Shown here piece after piece: positions 27,301 to 36,374 of a DNA stretch of 64,000 bases (position 1 is the first letter of the stretch; each line of letters starts with the position of its first letter). Under the pieces are notes generated by a model, which saw only the letters and a program-made list of their open reading frames with translations, was not told the origin of the DNA and ran no database searches. The position numbers were made by a program, and so were the translations under genes. Source of the DNA: Mactra quadrangularis (Eukaryota; Mollusca; Bivalvia; Venerida; Mactridae); assembly GCA_025267735.1 (NCBI GenBank), contig CM046308.1, forward strand, positions 34,957,267 through 35,021,266, written 5' to 3'.

Positions 27301-30300
27301 CATCAAAAATACTTACATTAAACATTTTCCCATCAGGTCTCATAAGTTGATGAAACAAACCCTCAGCATATCTTGATGCTACGGGACGTTTTAAAGTCCA
27401 ATCATAATCTGAAATACAATATCATACACATGTAGTAAGATGTAATAAAGAAATACAAATTGTGGTCTTAGTGCAAAATGGTTGTTAACTCAAAACTCAC
27501 TCTTTTTTTAAATTGAGTCACCACTGATTTCCACTAAGCCTGCGAAAAAAAATTCCATTCTTTAACTAGTTTCAAATTTATGCTATGCATTAGCTTGTCA
27601 CAACTACTTGAACACATAACAGATACTACTTTGATCTTAGCAAAAAGGCTGAGGAGTGATTTGGAAGTAATTTAGTATAATACAAATTATTTTTATTGCT
27701 GAAATGGCAAGGTCTTGATAATCACTTGTTTGGTTTTAACTTTTATTCTAACATAGGCACGTGCGTTTTCACTCTTTATTTAATGTGACGTCATCTATGC
27801 TTTATTATTCAACAAAATATAGCTCGTGACGGCTGTTGAAATTTGACTCCCCACGTTAAATGCGCAAAGCCGAAAATGGCGCCCGAGTTTATAAGGGTTG
27901 ACTTTTACAATTTGGTTTCTATTCTATAATTAAGATTTTAATATTTTTTGTTCGGAATAAGAAACACCTATCTGTGAGAATTGTGTAAATAAATGCTATT
28001 TTCGGCCTTTGCACTGGGGTGGATTTCAACAGCATGACGTTTCTGACAGTTAAAATAGTTCTATAAATACATTTTGTATATCTTTTCTACGGATGTATTT
28101 TACGATGTTAGAATCGAAATAACTTACAGTTGTTTATATTTTGTTGTCTAATAAAATATAGGCACTCGTTTGATGCGCTTATTAAATCACTCGTGCTAAA
28201 GCACTCGTGATTTAATCATACGCGCATCACAACTCGTGCCTATATTTTATTAGACAACAAAATATAGACAACTGTAAGTTATTTCTTAAATAAAATATTT
28301 CACAATCTTAAGCATGGGTATTTAAGAAGATTAAATGCAAGAAAAGATGACCACATTACATATTAAGCTATGCCTGGATTCACACAAAGTTTGATATTCT
28401 AATACAGTCACATAAAAAAGAGAGAAGATAATAATATTTTTTCATTAACCATCAGTGGCACATACATTAAACCCACTGATTTAAATACTCATTTCTGTAC
28501 TCACTATTGATAATTGAGTATTTAAATTAGCAGGGTTAATGTATGCACCACTGACACTTAAATATAGTTTACTTGAATTACTCACCATCACTCATTTTAA
28601 AACCAATCACAGGCAATATTTGTTCCATAGATAATTTATTTTTACTTAGACCATAATTCTGTAACCATTTCTTAGTTGATATTAAAGCTCGTACATCCAG
28701 CTCCCATTCTTTACTTGGTGTCTTCTTTATACTAACTTCAGGGTTGTAATCTTCCTCTGATTTCACTATTACTGAGGATGGTGCCTCATTTAAACATCTA
28801 GTATTGATATCAAATGTTACCTCTACAAATATAAAGAATATAATGGTTATTGTTTTTGTTGGGTTTAAGGCTGTAGCATCACTTTGTATAGGTCATATAA
28901 CGGCAGTCAGTCAACCTACTCACTGTTCCTAAAAAGGCTAACTCACTAGATTTAGCTGTTAACAAACTACTAAGTGCATACTTTCGTCAGTGATTGACAA
29001 CTGCCCTACATAATTAAGAATCATTGGTAGGCAGTAGAAACAATTTCATGCTCCACGAAAATATGCCCCGCCCAAAATCCCCATGATCAGTAGACTTAAG
29101 TGCAACCAACTGAGCTAGCCGGGCGGCTTAATATAATGGTTATTACAAACTTCATGTCAAACTGTTACAGGCACAGAACATTCCTTATATGATAACTTTG
29201 CAATGACAATTGAATTAAGCAATGAACAAAGTCAATGTCTTAATCCACTTGCCGGAACCTCGTGACTAGTTAAAATTAATATAGGCCGGTGAAAGTTACT
29301 AATATTTCATAGTCAGGTTAGTTGATATTTTTACCCATTACTGTATAACATAATAAATCAGACTGGAGAAATTGTTTAGCAACAACTTTTTAATATCAAA
29401 TTGAAAAACTGATTTACTGTTTTAAAATATATATCAATAGTACCCAAAGTTCAATCTAGAGCATGCTGTTGCACCATGAACATATTAATATAAATCAATT
29501 TTAAGTGCTATGTGTATAGTGTATTGGTTATGCAAAGAAAACACAGCATCATTTAAGGTGGGTCGGTACCTTACTCGGAGGGAAAAACGAAAAAAATATT
29601 ATGTTCACCGATTATGATAAAAGTTGGCAGGCAGATACCTCCATGCTTCTTGTTTGTTTTTCTGGTAACCTTAGCGACGTTGTCGTTTTTTTTCACGACG
29701 TCATGGACGTCACAATGTTTCGCGCTAAAAACAGGCATGCAAGTACATTAAACCCACATATTTAAAGTATTGAATGTCTGAGGTCAATGATTTTATACCA
29801 AAATGTTTCTGAAATGTTGCTGCATACAAATATTTTGTTCCGATTATCTAAATATCACGTCAGTCATAAAGATTGTACATTTCATCACTGAATTTAGGGT
29901 TTTCACGTCTAAAAGGTTTCACCAATTGCCGAGTTATAATGTTTATTTTCATATTAAAGCAGAACGGTGGTCAAATTCTTATCGCGATTTTTGAAATCTA
30001 CGCACTTTCTGTGTCAGTTTAATGAAATAAAAAAGGAAAGTGAACGTTCTCAGTTTTTCACAATATCGCGTTCAAAGTAAAATTACCTTCATTACAACGA
30101 CGTTAATATAACGTAACGCTGACGTTGTGATTAAAGCATTTGTTGCAAAAATAAGTAGAAGCGGACTTTAATTGACTTATGTTAAATTAATTTTGAACAG
30201 ATCAGATGCTGAGTGTCACAAGAAATTAATTAAGAACTGGAAAGAAACTACAAAATTAAATTTACAAGAAAATTACATACATAACCCAAAATCACAACGT

Positions 30301-31160
30301 CAGCGCAACGTAATATTAACGTCGTTGTTTTGAAGGTAATTTTACTTTGAAAGCAATATTGTGAAAAACTGAGAACGTTCACTTTCCTTTTTTATTTCAT
30401 TAAAATGACACAAAAAGTGTGTAGTTTTCAAAAATCGCGATAAGAATTTGACCACCGTTCTGCATTAATTTGAAAATAAACGTTACAACTCGGCAATTGA
30501 TGAAACCTTTTAGACGTGAAAACCCTAAATTCAGTGATGAAATGTACAATCTTTACGACTGACGTGATATTTAGATAATCGGAACAAAATATTTGTATGC
30601 AACAACATTTCAGAAACATTTGGGTATAATAATCATTGACCTCGGACATTCAATACTTTAAATATGTGGGTTTAATGTACTTGCATGCCTGTTTTAGCGC
30701 GAACCATTGTGACGTCCGTGACGTCGTGAAAAAAAAACGACAACGTCGCTAAGGTTACCAAGAAAACAAACAAGAAGCATGAAGGTATCTGCTTGCTAAC
30801 TTTTATCATAATCGGTGAACATAATATTTTTTTCGTTTTTCCCTCCGAGTAAGGTACCGACCCACCTTAAATATAGTCTCTACTCAATTGGTTAAAATGA
30901 TACACTGAACATCATAAATTAACAATTAAACAGGGTTATACTTGGATTTTTTGTTATTATCTTATTCATGGCCCTCAATTTTCATATTGGACCCCCTGTC
31001 AGCCCATTCTAGATTGAAAACTGGTATCTAGCAAGAAGTTTTCATAAGATATCTACATACTATCAGAGTAAGCCATTTTCTTGTAGGGATCCACAGCTAG
31101 AACTGTATCCATGATAGTAGTTGATGGTTTCTGCTGCTCTTCTCCCAAAAATCCTTCCAT
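251..31160 (-). CDS. VWA3A/VWA3B-like protein with two VWA modules (16 coding exons)
   Basis: Spliced gene read by eye from GT-AG boundaries. Sixteen exons join in phase to 2745 nt, giving 914 residues plus a TAG stop. There is no signal peptide or membrane segment, so it is probably intracellular. Module 1 has a W-L..YGL motif near residues 86-92 and a VWA-like fold from about 187, whose metal site is degenerate (D193-I-R-N-M; TEG instead of TDG at 288-290). Module 2 has W-L..HGL near 440-446 and a VWA domain with intact MIDAS elements: DTSES at 560-564, GSTNT near 628-632 and TDG at 652-654. A Pro/Ser/Arg-rich linker (~785-830) precedes a short basic tail. The repeated module and the YLLTDGRPDQ motif match the VWA3A/VWA3B family. 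Family function is poorly known; human VWA3B has been linked to a recessive ataxia. I cannot decide between the 3A and 3B paralogues. No poly(A) signal is visible to position 1, so the 3' UTR probably leaves the window. Confidence 0.88.
490..870. other. G+C-richer island in the last VWA3 intron
   Basis: About 380 bases clearly richer in G+C and CpG than the surroundings. Open frames occur on both strands: 507-809 and 628-987 minus, 672-932 plus. A splice-like acceptor (ttctattacag) ends at 874 and a GTGAGT donor sits at 575-573 on the minus strand, but no frame is open through that whole interval. Spliced after exon 15 it would give an early stop. It could be an old retrocopy, a TE fragment or an alternative 3' exon; no homology recognised. 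Confidence 0.35.
874..2990. other. Intronic A+T-rich sequence
   Basis: Part of the last VWA3 intron. I see no coding frame, RNA gene or structured repeat here beyond general A+T richness. Confidence 0.6.
2998..3268. repeat. TACCCCCGC-ended repeat, copy 1
   Basis: About 270 bases, strongly similar to the copy at 5757-6008. Inner boundaries look like TA-CCCCCGC ... GCGGGGG-TA inverted ends, but homology extends beyond them to the left. It contains a GGAC/GCAC tandem run near 3193-3220. Copies of this style are dispersed in bivalve genomes (recollection, unchecked). Confidence 0.7.
4001..4550. mobile_element. TA-flanked MITE with CCTATGC(T/C)(T/C)GGTCACT ends
   Basis: 550-bp element in the last VWA3 intron. 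Left end is TA-CCTATGCTTGGTCACT; right end is AGTGACCGAGCATAGG-TA. The flanking TA dinucleotides suggest a Tc1/mariner-type target. The terminal motif is repeated inside in both orientations (near 4021 and 4332). No ORF. Confidence 0.7.
5573..5688. repeat. 58-bp tandem duplication
   Basis: Two adjacent identical-looking units (5573-5630 and 5631-5688) starting ttcatgagttttcctactga. Confidence 0.92.
5757..6008. repeat. TACCCCCGC-ended repeat, copy 2
   Basis: Second copy of the family at 2998-3268, same orientation, with a shorter GGAC/GCAC run. Ends in ttcgaagcgggggtataata. Confidence 0.7.
6619..6747 (-). CDS. VWA3-like exon 15
   Basis: Residues 851-893 plus one base. It encodes GHTRTSLLRTLNSQGKFNS then EWLLPETRQLFEKQASRQK. 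Acceptor cctattttag, donor GTATAA. No ORF finder would show it because it lacks an internal ATG. Confidence 0.8.
7117..7373 (-). CDS. VWA3-like exon 14, Pro/Ser/Arg-rich linker
   Basis: Residues 765-850 plus one base. Low-complexity, probably disordered segment (TPTPPPRPSSAPPPLDRDRS, then MAKRRPSSARPTTARG). Acceptor tttctacag, donor GTTGGT. Confidence 0.84.
7733..8065. repeat. ~340-bp 'cagatatcctg' repeat, single copy
   Basis: Diverged copy of the unit found twice in tandem at 18521-19225. It shares aacagatatcctg, tcatacaggatctctaag, aatcaatgcgtagctttcat and aaaggtcacctgaaca. No ORF of substance. Confidence 0.75.
8131..8449 (-). repeat. tRNA-derived SINE, copy 1
   Basis: Reading the minus strand from 8449: a tRNA-like head with A box TAGCACAGTTGGTAGCAC and B box GGGTTCGATTCCC, a ~240-base body, and a (CAAA)n tail at 8131-8155. 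Inserted between VWA3 exons 13 and 14. A diverged copy lies at 28848-29128. Confidence 0.82.
8489..8622 (-). CDS. VWA3-like exon 13
   Basis: Residues 721-764 plus two bases. Charged helical segment (DIRMLKDELSRGLENLDRVA), likely coiled coil. Acceptor gttgaacag, donor GTAGTG. A minus-strand SINE lies just downstream in the next intron. Confidence 0.82.
9177..9362 (-). CDS. VWA3-like exon 12, second VWA domain
   Basis: Residues 659-720. It encodes VPVHTISFNCND and LARATGGRYHYFSEKG, the last strands and helix of the domain. Acceptor tattttcag, donor GTAAAT, phase 0. Confidence 0.9.
9871..10101 (-). CDS. VWA3-like exon 11, second VWA domain
   Basis: Residues 582-658: FNLIAFNSKAQVW, CWGSTNTYAALQHAL and AIYLLTDGRPDQ. 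These are the core strands and the remaining MIDAS residues (Thr of STNT, Asp of TDG). Phase 0 at both ends. Acceptor atatttacag, donor GTATAT. Confidence 0.92.
10135..10222. repeat. GAT/AAT microsatellite
   Basis: Impure (gat)n/(aat)n array in the intron before VWA3 exon 11. Confidence 0.9.
10573..11108. repeat. ~540-bp 'ataggcacg' family with terminal hairpin, copy 1
   Basis: Near-identical to 27746-28290. It starts ttctaacataggcacgtgcg. Its last ~155 bases (10948-11101) form a long hairpin: acttacagttgtctatattt... pairs with ...aaatatagacaactgtaagt. It carries TGACGTCA near 10613 and AAAATGGCGCCC near 10703. No coding potential; a non-autonomous element of unknown class. Confidence 0.8.
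11109..13134. other. Intron 10 remainder, TE-like debris
   Basis: No coding frame. Near 12540-12720 the sequence is diverged but similar to 40430-40610 inside the hAT element (e.g. ttttc-cgac-cacgctagat), so an old relative of that element probably lies here. CCAGGAAAT(T)CGCCG occurs inverted at 11843 and about 13090, possibly element ends. Confidence 0.4.
13135..13428 (-). CDS. VWA3-like exon 10, second VWA domain
   Basis: Residues 484-581. It contains RRIDWLNQGSRALFG and IYIVIDTSESM, an intact DxSxS metal-site motif (D560). Phase 0 at both ends. Acceptor taatttcag, donor GTAAGT. Confidence 0.9.
13996..14192 (-). CDS. VWA3-like exon 9
   Basis: Residues 418-483. It carries the second W-L-E-K-H-G-L motif (~440-446) followed by KKLDLFDVLGGVAF, parallel to exon 2. 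Exon 8 ends in phase 1, which fixes the acceptor at 14194-14193. Donor GTAAGA. Confidence 0.85.
14571..14862. repeat. 73-bp minisatellite, four units
   Basis: Units start at 14571, 14644, 14717 and 14790 with exact 73-base period and few changes. Each contains agctagtgctta, ccctggtaccct and ggtgtaagaagggtacc, so GGTACC sites punctuate it. In intron 8. Confidence 0.95.
14863..18520. other. Intron 8 sequence, no gene seen
   Basis: A+T-rich; no exon, RNA gene or large repeat recognised apart from the short palindrome listed at 17328-17400. Confidence 0.55.
17328..17400. repeat. Short palindromic MITE, copy 1
   Basis: 73 bases beginning agggttgcctgcaagactgt and ending in its near reverse complement; the loop is about 20 bases. 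A second copy is at 26511-26581. Confidence 0.8.
18521..19225. repeat. ~345-bp repeat, tandem pair
   Basis: Two adjacent copies with the junction near 18880; tgttgtcatacaggatct recurs at about 18540 and 18884. They share ttcacactctgcga and tgaaaacggccagatctta. Family member also at 7733-8065. Confidence 0.88.
19226..20511. other. Intron 8 sequence, no gene seen
   Basis: A+T-rich intronic DNA with a short (ta)n run near 20101; nothing else supported. Confidence 0.55.
20512..20747 (-). CDS. VWA3-like exon 8
   Basis: Residues 339-417 plus one base. It runs from the end of VWA 1 into a helical linker rich in Glu, Lys and Arg (VIMLFEEMEAARKSLLQIQK), probably a short coiled coil. Acceptor acatttcag, donor GTAGGT. 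Confidence 0.84.
21310..21416 (-). CDS. VWA3-like exon 7, first VWA domain
   Basis: Residues 304-338 plus two bases. It encodes HTVSYNCENSDTVRYLKELA and ATSAGGK, matching HTISFNCND...LARATGGR in exon 12. Acceptor tatattttag, donor GTAAGT. Confidence 0.84.
22020..22152. repeat. Palindromic MITE 'tttcacggtga', copy 1
   Basis: Inverted ends around gttttttctctactgtcaaa and tttgacagttgagaaaaaa, with inner arms aatttcacggtga / tcaccgtgaaatt. A relative with better-preserved ends is at 39964-40112. Confidence 0.75.
22286..22354 (-). CDS. VWA3-like exon 6, first VWA domain
   Basis: Residues 281-303, a 69-base microexon. AIYLYTEG replaces the AIYLLTDG of the second domain, so the third MIDAS aspartate is Glu here. 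Acceptor atattttcag, donor GTAAGA. Confidence 0.83.
22975..23123. repeat. 149-bp MITE candidate with AATGGACCTTTCC ends
   Basis: Inverted ends AATGGACCTTTCCA / TGGAAAGGTCCATT, flanked on both sides by GCAG (possible 4-bp target duplication). Intron 5. Confidence 0.5.
23955..24114 (-). CDS. VWA3-like exon 5, first VWA domain
   Basis: Residues 227-280. It includes EGAVKWLWEL, the counterpart of EGAWRWIQGL in exon 11, and SVSNTAC in place of the GSTNT loop. Acceptor aattccag, donor GTATTG. Confidence 0.85.
24568..24818 (-). CDS. VWA3-like exon 4, first VWA domain
   Basis: Residues 144-226 plus two bases. It holds RRLEWLTTESRRLFG and the first strand of VWA 1, where the MIDAS DxSxS reads D193-I-R-N-M, so the metal site is lost. 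Acceptor tttcacag, donor GTGAGT. Confidence 0.85.
24819..27316. other. Intron 3, no gene seen
   Basis: A+T-rich intronic DNA. Only the short palindrome at 26511-26581 stands out. Confidence 0.55.
26511..26581. repeat. Short palindromic MITE, copy 2
   Basis: agggtgcccgcaagactgta ... tacagtcacgcaagcaaccc; homologous to 17328-17400. Confidence 0.78.
27317..27408 (-). CDS. VWA3-like exon 3
   Basis: Residues 113-143, including RPVASRYAEGLFHQL, a conserved stretch in front of the VWA fold in this family. Acceptor gtatttcag, donor GTAAGT. Too short to show as an ORF; found by phase continuity with exons 2 and 4. Confidence 0.85.
27746..28290. repeat. ~540-bp 'ataggcacg' family, copy 2
   Basis: Almost the same as 10573-11108, same orientation, with a few indels and substitutions. 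The terminal hairpin (28124-28277) is intact apart from a t/c change. In intron 2. Confidence 0.82.
28586..28822 (-). CDS. VWA3-like exon 2
   Basis: Residues 34-112 plus one base. It carries the first W-L-Q-N-Y-G-L motif at about 86-92, shared with exon 9. The acceptor is tatatttgtag and the donor is GTGAGT. The acceptor two bases further 5' was chosen because exon 1 ends in phase 1. Confidence 0.85.
28848..29128 (-). repeat. tRNA-derived SINE, copy 2 (diverged)
   Basis: Minus-strand copy of the SINE at 8131-8449. The head keeps GCCGCCCGGCTAGCTCAGTT; the B box is damaged by a deletion. The body matches ggtcatataacggcagtcag. Confidence 0.72.
29557..30866. mobile_element. 1.31 kb foldback DNA transposon flanked by TTAA
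   Basis: Ends GGTGGGTCGGTACC ... GGTACCGACCCACC, flanked by TTAA at 29553-29556 and 30867-30870. Inverted arms of about 580 bases (29557-30136 and 30286-30866) enclose a ~150-base loop. Mirror-image 63-73-residue ORFs in the arms are a by-product of the symmetry. The TTAA target suggests a piggyBac/Kolobok-like mobiliser; no transposase is present. Inserted in VWA3 intron 1. Confidence 0.85.
31061..31160 (-). CDS. VWA3-like exon 1 (start codon)
   Basis: Residues 1-33 plus one base. ATG at 31160-31158 sits in a strong Kozak context (acaacaATGG). The donor GTATGT is at 31060-31059. The encoded start is MEGFLGEEQQKPSTIMDTVL. A possible acceptor (cttccag) at 31237-31236 would make this exon begin at 31235, with short upstream ATG frames in the leader. 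Confidence 0.82.
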
Positions 31161-31235
31161 TGTTGTAGACTTAATAAATTTATGAATATTCAGTTCATGT
31201 AAAAATCTCACTATGTTTTATCACATGACCACAAC

Positions 31236-32030
31236 CTGGAAGTATAACAGAAATTTCTAAATAATAAAATAAATTTAGTTATACAAACAGAATCTTCTAG
31301 AATTTCTCTTATATAATTTGCACTCTGTTAAAATTTAGTAGACTTTAGATAAGCTTATTGTTCTAATATTAACATACATGTAATATGTTGCTAACACTGT
31401 GTCTACCAAGATGTTTTACAACATTTTTGATTAGATGATGTTACATCAAGAACATCTGAGAAAATTTGTCCAATAAATATTTATTATGTTGTCAAAATTA
31501 ACTGAAAACAATGATAAATGAAGTTGAATTCAAATAAACAAATAAAAAGAATTTTAATTAAATTTAACTCTTTTTAATCAAAGTTGACTAATGTCCCTTA
31601 AGTTCAATGTTAGAATACCAAGCTCATATCCAAAATATGTTAATTTTAAAGCTGATTGAGATGATGTCAAATGACTTTCACCAATATAACGCCAATCACA
31701 TTATACAAAATGTTTTACCTTATCCCTAAATTCTGTTTTTGCACTAAGTTAACTCAACCATCAAAAAACAAGTTTAATCATCAAGGTTATTCTATTCTAA
31801 TAAGTGTAAACTTTTATACTGTATCAATGCTAATGATATTTACTATTATACTAGAAACAAGATACCGCCGATCAATTCCATGCCTCATTGATTATACACT
31901 ATTTTCAATTAAGATTTAATTTCCTCTTGGTCAAATGTACTTAATTACCACATGAAAAACATGGCTGTATCACGTTGATAAAAAAATGTAATTACATTTT
32001 ATAGTCTAAGTTTCATGCTTACGCACGTTC
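31236..32030. other. Non-coding, upstream of VWA3 start exon
   Basis: A+T-rich; no promoter motif or gene recognised. Probably 5' intron of the VWA3-like gene. Confidence 0.4.
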
Positions 32031-32034
32031 ACCG

Positions 32035-32310
32035 ACTTTACAGCAATTATCCCTGGTCACTGGGCTACTGGCATCTATCTATCAATCTCCCTGGGGAGTC
32101 TTTTTACTCCGCTTATTAGTGCAGCCAACAAATTGGCCCAGCGGAATTATACCACCTTCGCAGGTACCCATTTACACCTGGATGGAGTGAAGCAATCGCA
32201 GGTAAATTTCTTGCTCAAGGAAATTAGCAGTGCCCCTGGTGGGATTCAAACCCAGGACCTCTCGATCCCTAAGCGCGCGTCCTACCACTGGACCACTGCT
32301 CCTACATTTT
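32035..32310 (-). repeat. tRNA-derived SINE, second family
   Basis: Minus strand from 32310: GGAGCAGTGGTCCAGTGGTA (A box), then B box GGGTTTGAATCCC, then a body with CTCCATCCAGGTGTAAATGG, a conserved SINE core type of invertebrates. No A-rich tail found. Confidence 0.78.
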
Positions 32311-34022
32311 TTTTTACATTTTTTACATTGATACAGGATTTTCACAACATAGAGTTAGATACTTCATATTGACCTGAGACAAAACAATACATTGCAGACT
32401 TAAATAACTTAGACAGTTACTCATTAAATTAATGTGTTGAAACAGTATTAAAATTGTAATTCCAAGTCAATACAAATACACTATTTCTGTACCAAATATT
32501 AAACTACACTAAAAATATTGAATATCAAATCAAGCTATCCTTTTGTTAACAATTTTTGTTTGATTAAGTTATAAAATGCATCACAAGCATGAGAAGAGGT
32601 GATTTTCATCATGAATTATTAAAAAACTCACTACATGTATTTATAAAAAAGTTAAGAAATGTTGGATTTTATTACAATCCTAATTACTCTAAAGAAATCA
32701 TCTATGATTAGCAACAGCAACAACAATACACAATAGAAACTCAGACTAAAACAAACAACATTTTGTTATGGCTTTTTTTCTCTCAATAAGTTTAGTGAAA
32801 CATGAAACTCATTAATAATACACGAGAGAGAATATTGATCACAAACCTACATTATTACAATTGTATATTGACTTATAGATGATCTGAGTTGATGAAAACA
32901 TTAAATATTGACATCATCATCAAGTCTCTGTAATCTAATTTATTCAACAAGAGAAAAACATATAAACTATAGCAACCGATTAGTTTAATAAAGCTGACTA
33001 GATAAGTTTTAATCTTCTAAATACTAGAAAAACATAGAAGGGATTTACTTCATGCAGATTGTCAATTAAAAAGTAATCACTGTTTTAAATCAAACAAACA
33101 GTCTGACTGATAAAAATTGATATAGGTTTTACCTAAAGTATCAAATATCTATCAACATAGTTTATCAGTGAAGTAGTTATTGCTCATATTGATTTGCAAA
33201 TTGAAAATTAAAAGAAAGAACAATGGTCTTTGCATGCTTTATCATTTCTGATTTAATATTCATTAGGTGTTGTTCATCTGAGAGGTCACAAAACTCAGAT
33301 CAGAAAAACTGTCTTTGATCAAATATTATCATTACAAAACACTGAAAGAAAGAATAACAACTTTAATAATACAACACAACTATCAGGGTAACAATTAGTT
33401 AAAAAGTTAGCTTTAATACAACGCCCACATCATCAAAACTTGTCTTTATACTGCATTGAGGGAGCTAACTGAACAACCACAAAATGCTTTTCAAGACAAC
33501 AATTACCAGGGATTTGTAACCAAACAAGATACATTTAACTTGCATACAGCAATACCATACCATGCAGTTTATATGATACATGCCAATACAGATATGAAAG
33601 TTGAAACTAAATAGCCACATCTCTAGAAGTTGACAAGTATAAAACATATTGATGCTGATTTCTAACCTTTGTAGCTTGATCTTACAGCATGAGACAGTTT
33701 TAATATATTTAGTTTTTTTATCAATTCAGGGCAAAAGATACAATAACTTAATATTATTTTTTAAATGTCTTTTGTGTCCTGTTTTTTCCGAATGATTTAA
33801 TATTAACTATTTCACGTACAAATCAACTTTATATTTAACCAACCAAAGAAACTATCATGACTTGAAATGGAATTCTGGAATTGTCCCAAGGACCTTTCCA
33901 TGAAGTCTGTATATGAACACATAAACTTGAATACTAACAACTTATTCATCAGCAAATGGCTTTAATTAAGTGTATTAAGAATCACATACATGTAGTATTT
34001 CAACCTATGATGAATGGTATAG
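32311..34022. other. Non-coding, no gene seen
   Basis: A+T-rich; no supported feature. Confidence 0.5.
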
Positions 34023-34520
34023 CAGGGCTCGACAATTGTTTTGGAAGCAACTCGTCCTGCAGAACTAGCAGCTTAGAACTCGTCCTGGTGCAATATGTAC
34101 TCGTCCTGTACTCCACTAAAGAAAAATGCAATTAATTGTTAACTTGTATGAAGCAGTAACAAACATATTATTTGTTGTATTTGGTAGTTCTATAATTATA
34201 GCAATGTTGTAATATGAAGCAGACACTGGTAACTGTTTAATTTAGCACATCGGGTGCAAAACAACGGAATTGTCACAATATGACGGCCATTTCTACAAAC
34301 TAAATGCAAACCAATCAATGATTTCAGATCACAAGTGATGAAATATGCTTGATTTGTAGTGTTTTCGATAAGAAAAAGTATTTAAAACTTGAAATTCAAA
34401 TATTTTCTGATAGAAATTTCACTCGTCCTGCAGGACGAGCACGGCCAGAAAACAACTCATCCAGTGTGCGTCAATTTCTACTCTTAAATACAAGTGGACA
34501 AGTGGATTTGTCAAGCCCTG
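34023..34520. mobile_element. ~500-bp hAT-like MITE with CAGGGCTCGACAA ends
   Basis: Left end CAGGGCTCGACAATTG and right end TTGTCAAGCCCTG. The flanks share ATGGTAT but with a 1-2 base offset, so the target duplication is imperfect. Inside, actcgtcctg recurs several times. No transposase. Confidence 0.55.
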
Positions 34521-36374
34521 TATGGTATTCAGCAGATCAACATTACACACAGTAAAGATTTGATGCCACAAGCCATTAGTTGCATTAGTCAATTTTTACT
34601 TGGAACAAAATTTTGGGACATTACGTCATTAGCCATTGAAGTGATAATTTATCTTGACAAGTTACATGTACTAGAGGACATTTGACAAGCGGAGAATGAC
34701 AACAGAGACAAACACAACAATTGAATCTCAACTAAATACAATACAGTTTCAACATAGATTGTGTATTTTGATTTAAGACCACCAATACAAATCATATACA
34801 ATTAAAAAGCAATTAATGAATTATGAACCACCAAATTTGATTCCTATTTCTATCCTCAATGAACAAAAGAATCTGTATTGAAATCTGAAAATGACGACTT
34901 GTCTACAACATAGAAAATGTGCATTACGAGCTTATCTTATGTCACACTCGTAGAGTATAGTATTTTCTGAATTCCATTTTGTTCACACTTAGTAATGTGA
35001 TTAGACAGAGCACATAAAAATTTCCAATTAAGAAATTCAGATGAAAGACAGTCCCTTTACACATGGAATATCTGTGGAGGAAATACAAAAATTACAAATT
35101 GTTTTCAGAACTAGTAATAAATCTAGACCAAAACAAATAATAAACTATGAAGTAAATAAATACAATCGTACCAATCAAGCACCTGTCTACATATCCGCCA
35201 TCTTGTTTATAATTCGTTGCTTGGTTGAACGCATGATAAAGTCCAAATGTCCGGTACTTATCCGGTCGTACGGATTTTTATACGTACCCAGTACTCTTCG
35301 TCCTCGGAATTTTTGTTATTTACATTTTTGAAGTTTATATCCAATAAATGATTCGATTAGATGAGATCATGTAATATAGCACATTTGAATGAAAATTCAT
35401 TTTGTTACAGCCGTTTGTTCATACTTATTCGGACCGCACGACAGATACTTCATTGAATCTAAAGCTGAAATAAAATTTGACCTGTGAATGGTTTGATACT
35501 GACCTCTTGTGTATAGCAAACTGTGTCACCCTTAATCTCTTGAAAAGGAGTGTAGAATGAATATTTAAATGAAACTTGTATTTAAACCTGCCACAATCAA
35601 CTTTTACCTTCCGGACATTACAGAATGGAGTGTTCTGTGTTGATACAGCTTACAAATTACGACTTTGTCATCAGACAGATATTAAGCATTTGAATCTGTC
35701 TTTATCAGATACCAAATTGTCTCAGACATAAACTCGCTGTCTAACATTAGAACAGTGTCGCTTTAAGTCGGACCTGAGACTGTTTAATAATAGTAATCTT
35801 ATACCATTAATAACAAAACTTTTCTAGGAATTACAACAGACAAAATACACACAGTCGAAATCGCCTTATGTTTTGTTAAGTCTTAAATTCTGAAGCGTAT
35901 ACATATGTAGAATCAAAATGTGCTATAAATGTGAAAATTTCAGCATTTCGCGTGTTGAAATTCTATTAAATAATTGCGTTGACTTTAGCTTTCTATGACA
36001 TTGGTTGCTGATTATTTTTTCTTGTTAAAATAGGCAATCTGTTTAATGTAAACAAAAGATGGAATTATCTTATCCAAGCTCTATATGATTTGAGAGGCAG
36101 TGGATATAAAACTTATAACCATTAACTCCATCAGGGAATTAGATACACTATGTCTCTGACTCCGTGTAGTCAGTTCGTTAAATATTGAGTTAAATTTTCA
36201 GGCTTTTTGTGAAATGCCTAAGAATTTAATTTTTTTACAAAATCATGCCTAGTCTAAGTGGCTAAGCAATTTACAAAATGTCAGAAAGTTTTCAGGCTTT
36301 TTACAAATTGCATAGATTTAAAAAATTGCCTGTAACATATACATGTAGATCTACATTCATGAATTTCTTGTTCC
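34521..36374. other. Non-coding, no gene seen apart from motif at 35.2 kb
   Basis: G+C rises slightly near 35200-35450. Short ORFs only. Confidence 0.45.
35183..35215 (-). promoter_or_regulatory. Possible YY1-type start-site motif and leader donor
   Basis: Minus strand reads aacaagatggcggat, the AAGATGGCGG motif that often lies just downstream of metazoan start sites, then gacag-GTGCTT, a potential donor. It could be the non-coding first exon of the VWA3-like gene, 4 kb upstream of its ATG. Inference only. Confidence 0.25.

Noticed and set aside
29803..30649. Mirror ORFs of 63 and 73 residues (MFLKCCCIQIF...)
   Set aside because: They are the same sequence in the two arms of the TTAA foldback element; no family match, explained by the inverted repeat.
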